This document shows positions 35,093-44,499 of a DNA stretch of 64,000 nucleotides, piece by piece; within the stretch, counting starts at the first letter, position 1, and every line of letters begins with the position of its first letter. The position numbers and the translations under genes were made by a program. The notes under the pieces are model-generated. The model saw only the letters and a list, made by a program, of their open reading frames with translations. It was not told the origin of the DNA and made no database searches. Location of the stretch: NCBI GenBank assembly GCA_036266715.1, contig DATAXS010000006.1:11568-75567 (forward strand), given 5' to 3'. The stretch comes from DATAXS01 sp036266715. GTDB lineage: Bacteria > Patescibacteriota > Minisyncoccia > UBA6257 > 2-01-FULL-56-20.

Positions 35093-37780
35093 TTATTGGC
35101 AACTGTCGCAGAGATTGTCCAACATAGGGTCGGACGGCGGGAGGATCTTGAACTCCGCCTGTGGTTGCGGTGTCTGAATCTTTCTTTCTACCTGCTCCAT
35201 TTGCCTCGGGGCGAGTGCGGGAGTGATGCGTAGTTCTTCGGGAAGGCTGGCCTTTGCCATGAATGGCGTAGCCGTCGCGCCGGAAGTGTCTGCTTTTGCG
35301 AATGCGGCCATAGCTTCTGATTTTGCAACGGGAGAGGATACTTCCACGCGCACCTCTTCGTTCATGGATGCCGCCATGGAGACCGGTTCGGTGACTCCTG
35401 ATTCCAAGACCGCGGCAAATCCGCGCTTGCCGAGTTTTTCCGCTTTGTTCACGCGCACGGTGCTTTGCTCGGCCGTGTGGCGCGGCTTCATGTGCAGGTA
35501 GTAGGTGCTCTTCAATCCTTTTTTCCACGCGTTCATGTAGATGTTCATCGTTTCGTCTATGTCGCGCGTTTCAAGGTACATGTTGCGGGAGAGCGCCTGG
35601 TCAACCCATTTCTGCGCGCGGGCGGCGACTTCAATGAATGCGTAGGGAGAAGTGCTGAAAGAAGTTTTGTATACCGCCTTGATGTGGTCCGGGATCTCAT
35701 CAAGGTTCGCAATGTCGCCCTGCTCGGCGATTATCTTCTCGCGCACCTTTTCCCAGATACCCATGTTTTTGAGGTCGTTCACGAGATTGTGGTTGAGGTC
35801 AAGATACTTCCCGGAGATCTTGTTGCGGGAAAAGACCTGCGCGAAGCGGGGATCAATGCCGGGCGTTGTGCCCGCCACAAGGCCGATGTTTGCGTTCGGC
35901 GCCACGGCCATGAGCGTCGCGTTCCGCATCCCTTTCTTTGCCTTGGCGCGGAGACCTTCCCAATTCAATCCTTTGTAGTGGCTCGTCTTGTCGAGATCGA
36001 GCGGTTCGCGACGGTCCGCTTCCAAAACTTTTATGGTGTCCATCGGTACCATGCCCTTGGACCAGCCGGAACCGTTAAAGTTGGCGTAGCTCCCGCGTTC
36101 TTGCGCAAGGTTCGCGCTCTCGTCTATCGCCACGTAGCTCACGAATTCAAATATCCTGTCGGCGAAGTCCCATGCGTGCACGCTGTCATACGCCATGCCG
36201 AGCTGTTCCAAAACGTCGGCAAAGCCCATGATGCCCATGCCGATCGCGCGGTTCGCCTGGTCTGAGTGCGTCGCTTCGGGGATGGGGAGAATATTGATAT
36301 CAATAAGGTTGTCCAACTGCCGGACGGCAAAGCGGACGCTTTCTTCCAGCCGTTCCCAGTTCATTTGCTTGTGATTCAGGTGCGCGGCAAGGTTCAAAGA
36401 GGCGAGGTTGCATACGGCGATATTGTCCTTGTCTTGGGGGAGCATGATCTCTGTGCAGAGGTTGGACATGTGGATGGTGCCCGTATTGTTATTGAGCGCG
36501 CGGAGGTTCGCGGAATCCTTCCAGGTGAGCCAGGGGTGCGACGTGGACTGCAATGCGGCAAGGATCTGGCGGTACTGCTCTTCCGCGGGAACCTTTTTGA
36601 AGACCCGGAGCTCGCCTGCCTCCGCCATCTTTATATATTCCGCATAGCGCTCGCTAAACTTTCTACCATAGAGCTCCACGAGGTCGGGTGTTTCCTTGGG
36701 GTCAAACATGTACCACGTCTCGTGGTTTTCCACGCGGCGCATGAACTCGTCCGTCATAAAGACCGACGTGTCGGCCGTGCGCATGCGGAGGTAATCGTCG
36801 CCCGCATTGTGCTTCCAATCAATGAACTCGGGGAAATCAATATGCCAGTTCTCCATGTAGAAACAGAGCGCGCCTTTTTTCTTTCCGCCGCGTTGGACGG
36901 CGCGGATGGCGGTATCAATTATTTTTGCAAAAGGCGTGGGGCCGCTGGACGGAGTGTTGTTGGAAGAAAGGGGAGAACCCGTGGCGCGGAGCTTGGTGAC
37001 CGAGGCGCCGATGCCGCCGGACGCTTTGGAAAGCATGATCACATCCGCAACGGTCTTTGCGATGTGGGTCATGTCGTCTTCGATCTGAATAAGAAAGCAG
37101 TTGGACAAGCTCGGACGCGTGGTGCCCGCACCGATATTGGTGGAGCCGCCCGGAACATATTCCAATCGCGACATTTTGTCGTAGAAGCGCTTCGCCCAGA
37201 GCGTAGGAGTTTTTTCGTTGTAGGAAAGTCCCATCGCGCAGCGCATGAAGAAATATTGCGGCGTCTCCGCGGCTTCCTCGCCCTTGCCCTTCAGTGAATA
37301 GCGGTGGAGGAGCGTGGAGAGTCCGCTGTAGACGAAAAGTTCGTCGCGTTCAATGTCCATGGCGGTCGCGAGTTCCTTCAAATTGAACTTTTCAAGCATC
37401 CGGGGGTCAAGCAATCCGTTTTCTACGCCGCGCTTTACCCAATTAGGGAACTCATCGCGGTGCTTCTTGCGCAAATTCTCATCGCGGTTGTTGTATTCGC
37501 CCAAAACCTTCTTATATACGGTCTTCAAAAGGAGCCGCGTGGCCACTTTATCGTACGCAATATCCTCTTTTATGTTCTGGACGGCGGCATTGATGGTCGC
37601 CTGGTCCATTTCCTCGGTCGTAATGCCATCGTAGAGCGTGAGGCGCGTCTCCGTCGCGATCTGCGTCACCATACTGATGGGGTCCTCGAGTCCCTGGCAC
37701 GCGCGTTCAATGGAGCGGTTGATGAGGTCCGCGTTAAAAGGTTCTTTGGTGCCGTCGCGCTTGGTGATGGTGAGCTCCAT
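35093..37780 (-). CDS. nrdA: ribonucleotide reductase alpha subunit (R1)
   Basis: 895 residues. An N-terminal ATP cone (about 1-95, TITKRDGTKEPFNADLINRSIERA) is followed by the R1 barrel with SNCFLIQ (redox Cys), NNNTGTIHMSNLCTEIMLP (Asn, thiyl Cys, Glu triad) and a terminal pair in NLCDSCQ. A Pro/Ala-rich, low-complexity stretch (about 800-870) links the barrel to the C-terminal cysteines. It reduces ribonucleotides with nrdB downstream. The upstream region has TATACT about 39 nt before the start and an A-rich leader. Confidence 0.95.
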   Translation of the reverse strand: MELTITKRDGTKEPFNADLINRSIERACQGLEDPISMVTQIATETRLTLYDGITTEEMDQATINAAVQNIKEDIAYDKVATRLLLKTVYKKVLGEYNNRDENLRKKHRDEFPNWVKRGVENGLLDPRMLEKFNLKELATAMDIERDELFVYSGLSTLLHRYSLKGKGEEAAETPQYFFMRCAMGLSYNEKTPTLWAKRFYDKMSRLEYVPGGSTNIGAGTTRPSLSNCFLIQIEDDMTHIAKTVADVIMLSKASGGIGASVTKLRATGSPLSSNNTPSSGPTPFAKIIDTAIRAVQRGGKKKGALCFYMENWHIDFPEFIDWKHNAGDDYLRMRTADTSVFMTDEFMRRVENHETWYMFDPKETPDLVELYGRKFSERYAEYIKMAEAGELRVFKKVPAEEQYRQILAALQSTSHPWLTWKDSANLRALNNNTGTIHMSNLCTEIMLPQDKDNIAVCNLASLNLAAHLNHKQMNWERLEESVRFAVRQLDNLIDINILPIPEATHSDQANRAIGMGIMGFADVLEQLGMAYDSVHAWDFADRIFEFVSYVAIDESANLAQERGSYANFNGSGWSKGMVPMDTIKVLEADRREPLDLDKTSHYKGLNWEGLRAKAKKGMRNATLMAVAPNANIGLVAGTTPGIDPRFAQVFSRNKISGKYLDLNHNLVNDLKNMGIWEKVREKIIAEQGDIANLDEIPDHIKAVYKTSFSTSPYAFIEVAARAQKWVDQALSRNMYLETRDIDETMNIYMNAWKKGLKSTYYLHMKPRHTAEQSTVRVNKAEKLGKRGFAAVLESGVTEPVSMAASMNEEVRVEVSSPVAKSEAMAAFAKADTSGATATPFMAKASLPEELRITPALAPRQMEQVERKIQTPQPQAEFKILPPSDPMLDNLCDSCQ

Positions 37781-38011
37781 AGGTTTATTTTTATTTAATG
37801 TTTTCCGGGTACGTTCAGTATATCACTCGGATATATTAAAAAATCGTGAAAACTGTGCATATCTTTTATTTTTTGGGCGCATATTTGGCACGTGCGGAAA
37901 ACCCGCGATTTTGCGCAGAAAAAAGGTGCGAAACGCATTACGAGAGTGATTTTTTGTGACAAAGGCAAGGGCTTCGGGACTTGACTCCGTATTGCGCGGC
38001 GCTTTTTAAGA

Positions 38012-38038
38012 TAGTTTTAATGGCCGATGTGCTATGGT
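38012..38038 (+). promoter_or_regulatory. promoter with the TAGTTTTAAT-N11-TANNNT motif
   Basis: TAGTTTTAAT (38012-38021), 11 bp, TATGGT (38033-38038). The same motif and spacing stand before the tRNA-like genes at 56727 and 61212, and a variant before 46251. The rest of the 290-bp gap after nrdA (37781-38011) holds no gene. Confidence 0.6.
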
Positions 38039-38070
38039 TGCTCTGCGCGAAAAAGAAAATCGGCGCGCAC

Positions 38071-39822
38071 ATGCAGGAAAGCTTTAACAATATGGAAAAT
38101 AATTTTGATGAGGCGCCTTTGGCGCAGGAAAAATTAAAAAATAATAAAAAAACGGTCATCTACGCGCTCGTCGCGGGCATTTTTGCGGCTGCGACCGGGT
38201 ATTACGTGGCATTTCCTGCCGGCGCGGACGATATTCTACAGCACAGCGCCGCAATTGCCGTGGCGTCATGGCAAAATGTGTTCGGCGGCGCACCGCCCGT
38301 CGATTCTTCGTGGGGAAACGAGCTTGCGGAGGGAGACGATGCGCCGTCGGGGACGATTGCGGACGACGGCGATGCCTCTTCCGCGGCGCAAGACGTGCTG
38401 AGCGGCACTAATTTCGGCCAGGGCGATAATGCGCCCGCAAAAAGTTCGCGCGTGACGGAAAAGAGCAGTCCCACTGCAAAGGCAACTCCCAAGGCAAGCG
38501 CCAAGACTTCGGCAAATATTTTGGCGAGCGGATCGTCTCCTGTCGGATCATTGTCGGCATCCTCACCCGCGCTATCATCATCGCCAACGCCAACGTTGCA
38601 GGCGGCCGCACCATCCCCACAACCTTCGTCACCGCCCGTGGTTGTACCCACGTGCACCGTTTCCGTTTCGGCAAATAGTTCCCACCAAATTATTTTGAAC
38701 GAGATTGCGTGGATGGGTTCGGTCGCCGCGGCGGAGGAAACCGCGAGTGCGGCGAGCGAGCGCGAATGGATGGAGCTTAAAAATATTTCCGGAAGTGCTG
38801 TGGATCTTTCCGAGTGGCAAATTTTGGATTCTTTGGGAAATATAAAATTTGTTTTTCCTTCCGGCGCGACGATCGGCGCAAACGGTTTTTATCTGCTCTC
38901 GCGCGGCGGGGATGCGGTGGCGGGCATTTCTCCGGACGCGGCCTACGTCGGCGGACTTTCTAACGGCGGCGATGTGCTGGAACTTTTTGATGCCGCGTGC
39001 GCCGCCTCCGATCTTATTGACGCTTCGGCGGGATGGCCTGCGGGCAATAACACCACCAAGCAAACGCTCGAGCGCGATGCGGACGGCGTGGGGTGGCATA
39101 CGAGCATTTCTCCCGGCGGCACGCCAAAGGCGGAAAATTCGGTTGTGATGACCCCTGCATCTTCGCCTGCGGCGAATATCGTGATAGACCCGGTGCCGAG
39201 CGCCGCGCTTACTCCCACTCCAACGCCAACTCCTACCGATTCGCCCGTGCCCACGCCAGCGCCCGCGCCCGCAGCAGTTTCAATGTCGACGCCCACCCCA
39301 GCGCCCATATCTACGCCCACGTCGACACCCACACCTGCTCGTACTTCTTCTGGTTCACCAAACCATCTCGTGATCGCTGCCGTCATGATCGCTGGTGCTT
39401 CCTCAGCCAATGATTTTGTGAAGATATTCAATCCTACTGCCGCCGCGGTGGATGTGAGCGGGTGGAAGATCCATAAAAAGACGAGCACGGGAGGGGATGA
39501 TTCATTGAGGGAGTTTGCGTCCGGAAGTTCGGTAGCACCCGGCGGTTATTTCACTTGGGCAAACTCGGCGGACGGATTCGGTGATGCAACACACGCAAAC
39601 GCAACGAGCACGGAAACGCTCGCGGCGGACAACAGCGTGGCGCTCTTTGATGCGAGCGGGACCCTTGTGGACGCGGTCGCGTGGGGAACCGGCACAAACC
39701 AATATGTAGAAACGGCGGCGTATCCGACGGACCCTTTGGCAAATCAAACGCTCGCGCGAATATTTTTGAACGGCGCGATCGTGGACACCGATAATAATGC
39801 AAACGATTTTACTATCCAATAA
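38071..39822 (+). CDS. membrane-anchored protein with two lamin-tail domains
   Basis: 583 residues from the ATG at 38071; earlier in-frame starts (37981, 38020) lie inside the promoter. A membrane helix (about 30-52) is followed by an Ala/Ser/Pro-rich stalk. Lamin-tail domain 1 (about 195-345: ILNEIAWMGS, WMELKNISGSAVDLSEWQI, GFYLLSRGG) and lamin-tail domain 2 (about 428-583: NDFVKIFNPTAAAVDVSGWKIHKK, VALFDASGTLVDAVAWG) are joined by a Pro/Thr linker. Such domains occur in extracellular nucleases and surface proteins; no catalytic domain is present here. Followed after 26 nt by the DUF192 gene. Confidence 0.78.
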   Translation: MQESFNNMENNFDEAPLAQEKLKNNKKTVIYALVAGIFAAATGYYVAFPAGADDILQHSAAIAVASWQNVFGGAPPVDSSWGNELAEGDDAPSGTIADDGDASSAAQDVLSGTNFGQGDNAPAKSSRVTEKSSPTAKATPKASAKTSANILASGSSPVGSLSASSPALSSSPTPTLQAAAPSPQPSSPPVVVPTCTVSVSANSSHQIILNEIAWMGSVAAAEETASAASEREWMELKNISGSAVDLSEWQILDSLGNIKFVFPSGATIGANGFYLLSRGGDAVAGISPDAAYVGGLSNGGDVLELFDAACAASDLIDASAGWPAGNNTTKQTLERDADGVGWHTSISPGGTPKAENSVVMTPASSPAANIVIDPVPSAALTPTPTPTPTDSPVPTPAPAPAAVSMSTPTPAPISTPTSTPTPARTSSGSPNHLVIAAVMIAGASSANDFVKIFNPTAAAVDVSGWKIHKKTSTGGDDSLREFASGSSVAPGGYFTWANSADGFGDATHANATSTETLAADNSVALFDASGTLVDAVAWGTGTNQYVETAAYPTDPLANQTLARIFLNGAIVDTDNNANDFTIQ

Positions 39823-39848
39823 TATGCCTGTGTGCTACGATATAAAAA

Positions 39849-40442
39849 ATGGCGCCAAAAGAGCACGGGAAGAAAAATATGCCGCTTATATTATTCATCG
39901 CAATCATCCTCCTCATTGTTGCGGGCATTTGGATCTACATTGTTATTTTTCACCGGGCAAATCCGCAGCTCACGCAGACGGCCGTCACGTTGCAGACAGC
40001 GGCTCCGTCCGGCGCACCATCTCCCACCGCCTCACCATCGGCGGCGGCGAGCGCTGGCGAAAATCCCACGCTTCCCGAGGAATCTCTCAGCATTGATAAC
40101 GCCACATTCACCGTGGAGATCGCTTCAACGATGCTTGAACAGGCACGCGGACTTTCTTACCGTCCGAGCTTGGGCGCAAATGACGGGATGTTGTTTGTGT
40201 TCGCAAGCGCGACGGTACAGAATTTTTGGATGCAGGGCATGAACTTTCCATTGGACATGATCTGGATCGGCGGCGGTAAAGTAGTGGGCTTCGCACAAGA
40301 TGCAGTGCCCCAGCCGGGTGCGGCGCTTTGGAACCTTACTATATATAGTTCGCCCGACGGGACGGATAAGGTTTTGGAAGTAAATGCGGGGACGGTCGCC
40401 AAATACGACATAAAGGTGGGTGATACTGTAACAATAGGGTAA
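39849..40442 (+). CDS. membrane-anchored DUF192 protein
   Basis: 197 residues: N-terminal helix (about 10-32), a Ser/Pro stretch, then a DUF192 domain with FTVEIASTMLEQARGLSYRPSLGANDGMLFVF, FWMQGMNFPLDMIWI and VLEVNAGTVAKYDIKVGDTV. Function of the family is unknown. TACGAT (39836-39841, as TGC-TACGAT) ends 7 nt before the ATG, indicating a leaderless transcript. Confidence 0.85.
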   Translation: MAPKEHGKKNMPLILFIAIILLIVAGIWIYIVIFHRANPQLTQTAVTLQTAAPSGAPSPTASPSAAASAGENPTLPEESLSIDNATFTVEIASTMLEQARGLSYRPSLGANDGMLFVFASATVQNFWMQGMNFPLDMIWIGGGKVVGFAQDAVPQPGAALWNLTIYSSPDGTDKVLEVNAGTVAKYDIKVGDTVTIG

Positions 40443-40492
40443 AGGGAGTTTTCCACTGGGAACGTGGGTGTGGAACCTATATAATAGAGGGA

Positions 40493-41536
40493 ATGGCAAA
40501 AGTACGAGTAGCGATCAATGGTTTTGGAAGGATTGGTCGCCTTTTCTTTAGGCAGGCATTCGACATGCCGGATGGCGGTTCAGATATTGAGATCGTGGCG
40601 ATAAACGACCTCGGCGACGTGGAAAACCTTGCTTATCTCCTTAAATACGACTCGGTCTATGGCCGCTACGGCAAGGCGATCCAGGCAGATATCGCAAATG
40701 GAAAGCTCATCGTGGGTGGCGCGGAGATCAAGTTCTTGCAGGTAAAGGACCCAACCCAGCTTCCATGGAAGGACCTCAATATAGATATAGTGGTGGAATC
40801 CACGGGTCTTTTTGATTCCTACGCGGCGTCCAAGGTGCATCTTGCGGCGGGGGCAAAGCGGGTCGTGATCACGGCGCCGGCAAAAGACGACGACGGCGTG
40901 GATGGGCAGACGGTGCTCATGGGTGTGAACGACGACAATATGAAGACGTGCGCGATCACGTCCAACGGCTCGTGCACCACGAATTCGGCATCACCCGTTA
41001 TCCAGGTGCTTTCCGAAAATCCGGGCATCATAAAGGCGGCGCTTTCCACGGTCCACGCCTACACCGCAACCCAGGCACTGGTGGACGGTCCCATCCGCGG
41101 CGGCCATGATTTCCGCAAGGGCCGCGCGGCGGCGCGCAACACCGTTCCCGAAACCACGGGTGCGGCAATTTCCGTTGCGCGCGCGATCCCGGAGCTCAAA
41201 GGGAAATTTGATGGCGTCTCGTTCCGCGTGCCGAACATTACCGGTTCCATTTCCGACATCACGATCCTTGCAAAGCGGACGACGTCCGTAGAGGAGATAA
41301 ACCAGATACTGACCGATGCCGCCGCGTCTCCGCGCTGGCAGGGGATTCTTAGAGTTACGCGCGACCAGCTCGTGTCGTCGGATATCGTGGGAGAACCGTA
41401 CGGTGCCACGGTGCCGCTCGACCTTACTAAAGTAATTGATGGCGACTTTGTGAAAGTGCTTTCGTGGTACGACAACGAGGCGGGGTACGTGAGCACGCTC
41501 ATTAAACATGTCCGAAAAGCCGCGAGCATGCTGTAG
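40493..41536 (+). CDS. gap: glyceraldehyde-3-phosphate dehydrogenase
   Basis: 347 residues. NAD-binding start VRVAINGFGRIGRLFFRQ, catalytic C161 in SNGSCTTNSASP, the substrate region VPNITGSISDITI and the C-terminal WYDNEAGYVSTL. The second Cys of the usual SCTTNC motif is Ser. It oxidises GAP to 1,3-bisphosphoglycerate and heads a sugar-metabolism cluster (rpiB, rpe, transketolase, pfkB-type kinase, fba). TATAAT (40480-40485) is 7 nt before the ATG. Confidence 0.97.
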   Translation: MAKVRVAINGFGRIGRLFFRQAFDMPDGGSDIEIVAINDLGDVENLAYLLKYDSVYGRYGKAIQADIANGKLIVGGAEIKFLQVKDPTQLPWKDLNIDIVVESTGLFDSYAASKVHLAAGAKRVVITAPAKDDDGVDGQTVLMGVNDDNMKTCAITSNGSCTTNSASPVIQVLSENPGIIKAALSTVHAYTATQALVDGPIRGGHDFRKGRAAARNTVPETTGAAISVARAIPELKGKFDGVSFRVPNITGSISDITILAKRTTSVEEINQILTDAAASPRWQGILRVTRDQLVSSDIVGEPYGATVPLDLTKVIDGDFVKVLSWYDNEAGYVSTLIKHVRKAASML

Positions 41537-41537
41537 A

Positions 41538-41626
41538 AATTTTCAATTATCAATTTTGCAATTTTCATTCAAAACACAATTTCCAAATGAAAATTTTCAA
41601 ATGAAAAATTGTAAAATTACAAACAA
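41538..41626 (+). repeat. 89-bp AT-rich repeat, copy 1, upstream of rpiB
   Basis: Fills the whole gap between gap and rpiB and ends at the rpiB ATG. It differs at about 3 of 89 positions from copy 2 (42734-42822). Internal inverted parts (CAATTTTCATT with AATGAAAAATTG) allow a hairpin. Confidence 0.85.
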
Positions 41627-42079
41627 ATGACTATTTACATCGGCGCCGATCACGGCGGATTCGCTCTTAAAGAAAAATTGAAGGCTGCGCTTAAGGATGA
41701 GGCGTATGACGTGGTGGACATGGGTGCCGCGGCGCGCGTGGAAGACGACGATTATCCGGATTACGCAACGGCCGTGGCAAAAAAGATCCAGGATGATCCG
41801 TTGAATGCGCGGGGTATCGTGATCTGCCGTTCCGGGTTCGGCGTGGACATTGTGGCGAATAAATATGATGGCGTGCGTGCAGCGCTCGCGACGTCACCGG
41901 AACACGCATACCAGGGCCGCCATGACGACGACGTGAACGTGCTCGCGCTCGCGGCGGACTTTATAGACGAAGCAGTGGCGATCAAGGCGGCAAAGGTATT
42001 CCTGATCACGCCTTTTGCAAAGGAGGACAAATATTCGCGCCGATTGGAGAAGATCGTGAAGATAGAAGCGACGAACTGA
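41627..42079 (+). CDS. rpiB: ribose-5-phosphate isomerase B
   Basis: 150 residues with the RpiB motifs GADHGGFALKEKLK, DDYPDYATAVAKKI, GIVICRSGFGVDIVANK and an R-x-x-H-N-like region VNVLALAADFIDEAVAIK. It interconverts ribulose and ribose 5-phosphate. The leader is the 89-bp repeat; rpe starts 6 nt after its stop. Confidence 0.93.
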   Translation: MTIYIGADHGGFALKEKLKAALKDEAYDVVDMGAAARVEDDDYPDYATAVAKKIQDDPLNARGIVICRSGFGVDIVANKYDGVRAALATSPEHAYQGRHDDDVNVLALAADFIDEAVAIKAAKVFLITPFAKEDKYSRRLEKIVKIEATN

Positions 42080-42085
42080 CGCGCC

Positions 42086-42727
42086 ATGGAGGTTATTCCC
42101 GTCATTAATTGTCCGGACGCCGCGTGCGCGCGGGAAAAGATAGAGACCTTGAAAAAATTTTTACCCGCTAACCGCTTTGTGCACCTTGACGTGACGGACG
42201 GCATTTTTGCCGCGCATACGACGTGGAATGACCCGATGGGATGGAAGGGGCTTGGCGCGCCTTTTCAGCTTGAAGTGCATTTGATGGTGGAAGACCCGGG
42301 CGACGTGCTTGACGCGTGGCTCGCGGCGGGGATGAGGCGGTGCATTGTGCACGCGGAGGCCGTGCGGACGGCGGCCTGCCGCGCGCTCATTGCGCAGTGC
42401 GCGGAAATGGGCGCGACGGTGATGCTTTCTTCCAACCCCGGCACGCCGGGCGCCGACCTCTTGCCCTATATCAAACTATTTTCCGCGTTCCAGGTCCTCT
42501 CTGTTGCGCCGGGCGCGGCGGGACAGGAATTTTTGGCATTTACGCTGGACAAAATATCGTTCATTCGCGCGAATGCGCCCGATGCTATAATTGAAGTGGA
42601 CGGGGGAATGAACCCCGATGCCGCATCTCTTGTGAAAAAGGCGGGTGCGGACGTCGTTGTTTCTTCCAATTATATTTTTAGCGCGAAGGATCCAAAGGCG
42701 GCATACGAGGCATTGGAGCATGTCTAG
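42086..42727 (+). CDS. rpe: ribulose-phosphate 3-epimerase
   Basis: 213 residues, TIM barrel. VHLDVTDGIFAAHTTW (first catalytic Asp), FQLEVHLMVEDPGD, VLSVAPGAAGQEF and IEVDGGMNPDAASLVKKAGADVVVSSNYIF (second Asp and phosphate site) are conserved. Directly follows rpiB, so both probably share one mRNA. The typical MV-PGFGGQ segment reads SVAPGAAGQ. Confidence 0.88.
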   Translation: MEVIPVINCPDAACAREKIETLKKFLPANRFVHLDVTDGIFAAHTTWNDPMGWKGLGAPFQLEVHLMVEDPGDVLDAWLAAGMRRCIVHAEAVRTAACRALIAQCAEMGATVMLSSNPGTPGADLLPYIKLFSAFQVLSVAPGAAGQEFLAFTLDKISFIRANAPDAIIEVDGGMNPDAASLVKKAGADVVVSSNYIFSAKDPKAAYEALEHV

Positions 42728-42733
42728 CATCTT

Positions 42734-42822
42734 AATTTTCAATTATCAATTTTGCAATTTTCATTCAAGACACAATTTCCAAATGAAAATTTTCAAATTG
42801 AAAATTGTAAAATTACAAACAA
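42734..42822 (+). repeat. 89-bp AT-rich repeat, copy 2, upstream of the transketolase N-terminal gene
   Basis: Near-identical to copy 1 (41538-41626) and placed the same way, ending at the start codon of the next gene. A diverged relative lies at about 52577-52650 before the AI-2E gene. Confidence 0.85.
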
Positions 42823-43683
42823 ATGGAATCGCTTTCTGACAAAAAATTGCGGGAGATGGAGCTCATGGCCACGCGCTTGCGCGAGGACGTGATCAAAATG
42901 GTCTCGCACGCGGGTTCGGGGCACATTGCGGGGCCCTTGGACATGGCGGAAATTTTCACCGCGTTCTATTTTCATATTCTGAACCAGGATCCGAAGAAAC
43001 CGCTGTGGCCTGGCCGTGACCGGCTCGTGTTGTCCAACGGGCACATTGTGCCCATACAGTACGCCGCACTCGCGCATGCGGGCTATTTCCCGGTGGAAGA
43101 ATTGAAAACGCTCCGGCAATTGAACACGCGTCTGCAGGGCCACCCGCACCGCGGCGCGCTTCCAGGAATTGAAACCACTTCCGGGCCGCTCGGATCGGGC
43201 ATTTCGCAGGCCTTGGGCATTGCGCTCGCGGCCCGCCTTGACCAGAAAAAATGGCGCACGTATTGCCTGACCTCCGATGGCGAGCACGAAGAGGGCAACA
43301 CGTGGGAAGCGGTGATGTTCGCCGGCAAAAACCGTTTGAGCAATCTCACGGTCATCGTGGACCGCAACAACATTCAGATAGACGGATTTACGGAAAAGAT
43401 AATGCCGCTTGAACCATTCCGTGCAAAGTACGAATCGTTCAACTGGCACGTGCTGGAGATAGACGGTCATAATTTTGAGGAAATCATCGCGGCCGTGGCG
43501 GAGGCGCGCGCCATCCACGAGCAGCCCACGTGCATAATTGCGCACACGATTCCGGGCAGGGGCGTGGACTTTATGGAAAACGACTATCTCTGGCACAGCA
43601 AGCCATTTAAGCCCGGCGAGGCGGAAAAGGCGCTCGGCGAGCTCCGGACGCTCCGCGGCAAGATAAAATCGGAGCACCAATAA
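42823..43683 (+). CDS. tktA: transketolase, N-terminal (thiamine diphosphate-binding) subunit
   Basis: 286 residues, about half of a full transketolase. HAGSGHIAGPLDMAEI, RDRLVLSNGH, GPLGSGISQALGIALA and the ThDP/metal motif SDGEHEEGNTWEAVMFAG...IVDRNNIQIDG are present. It needs the C-terminal subunit encoded at 45208 to work in the non-oxidative pentose-phosphate pathway. The two halves are separated here by a membrane-protein gene and an opposing toxin-like pair. Confidence 0.93.
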   Translation: MESLSDKKLREMELMATRLREDVIKMVSHAGSGHIAGPLDMAEIFTAFYFHILNQDPKKPLWPGRDRLVLSNGHIVPIQYAALAHAGYFPVEELKTLRQLNTRLQGHPHRGALPGIETTSGPLGSGISQALGIALAARLDQKKWRTYCLTSDGEHEEGNTWEAVMFAGKNRLSNLTVIVDRNNIQIDGFTEKIMPLEPFRAKYESFNWHVLEIDGHNFEEIIAAVAEARAIHEQPTCIIAHTIPGRGVDFMENDYLWHSKPFKPGEAEKALGELRTLRGKIKSEHQ

Positions 43684-43697
43684 GGTACAATTAATAT

Positions 43698-44228
43698 ATG
43701 AAAACTGTAAATATTATCCTTGCGATCGGCACTCTCATCATCCTCGGCGCGCTCATCAGCCTGGGTATTTCCGCGTTCTATCCCGCGCCGCAGTATTCCA
43801 CCATGCCGAACTATCCAATGGCGCCGGCCATTGTGCCTTGCGCCTCGGGCAACGCTCAATGCATACAAAATGACGCGAGCTCTTCGGCCGCATACCAAGC
43901 GCAAATGGACCAATATAACGCCGCGCAGGACGCTTATACCAATGCAATGAATACCTACAATACGAACGTGTTCATCATCGCGAACATCGTGGGCATTATC
44001 GTGTTCGTGATCGGCTTCTTCCTCGTGCTCTACGCGCGGCTCGCGGGGCAAGGCGTGCCAATCGGTATCATGATGGCGGGGCTGTGGAGCATCATCTACG
44101 GCTACGCGCGCGGGTGGGGGAGCGTGAACGATCCCTTGAAGTTTGTGATCGGACTCGTGGTTGCCGTGATCGTGCTTGGCGGGAGCGTGTGGCTGATGCA
44201 GAGAAAGGCGAGGAGTGCACATGGATAG
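43698..44228 (+). CDS. hypothetical membrane protein
   Basis: 176 residues: one N-terminal helix (about 4-26), a Tyr/Pro/Ala-rich extracellular region (about 30-88) and three helices in the C-terminal half (about 90-165). No family recognised. TACAAT (43686-43691) is 6 nt before the ATG. It lies 14 nt after the transketolase gene. Confidence 0.65.
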   Translation: MKTVNIILAIGTLIILGALISLGISAFYPAPQYSTMPNYPMAPAIVPCASGNAQCIQNDASSSAAYQAQMDQYNAAQDAYTNAMNTYNTNVFIIANIVGIIVFVIGFFLVLYARLAGQGVPIGIMMAGLWSIIYGYARGWGSVNDPLKFVIGLVVAVIVLGGSVWLMQRKARSAHG

Positions 44229-44307
44229 AATTTTATATTTTCCCTCACTGGAATAAAGAAATGGCGCGATTGACTGAAATCAATTGCGCCATCGAAAGTT
44301 GTTTGGT

Positions 44308-44499
44308 TTAAGCTGTTGCGTGCTTCGATTTTTTATGTTGGATTTTAGTTTTGCGCACGCTTACTTTTGGAGGTTGTCGTGTATCGAGATCGGGATCGAT
44401 TCGCCTGAGAAGGTTTAAAATTTCCTCAGGACTGGCATTTTTGAGTCGTTCATCGCTCCGATGGAGAGCCTCTCTAATTTCTTTTCCCCTGATAGGCAT
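44308..44499 (-). CDS. small basic protein, candidate antitoxin or partner of the ART-like gene
   Basis: 63 residues, helical N-terminal part (IREALHRSDERLKNASPEEILNLLRRIDPD) and a very basic tail (RKTKIQHKKSKH). No family recognised. Its ATG overlaps the stop of the upstream gene (TAATG), and GGAGGG stands upstream, so it is translationally coupled to the ART-like gene. Gene order and size suggest a toxin-antitoxin pair; this is inference. Confidence 0.5.
   Translation of the reverse strand: MPIRGKEIREALHRSDERLKNASPEEILNLLRRIDPDLDTRQPPKVSVRKTKIQHKKSKHATA

Noticed and set aside
37781..37980. NrdR box upstream of nrdA
   Set aside because: AGTATATCACT is only weakly similar and a second spaced box was not found.
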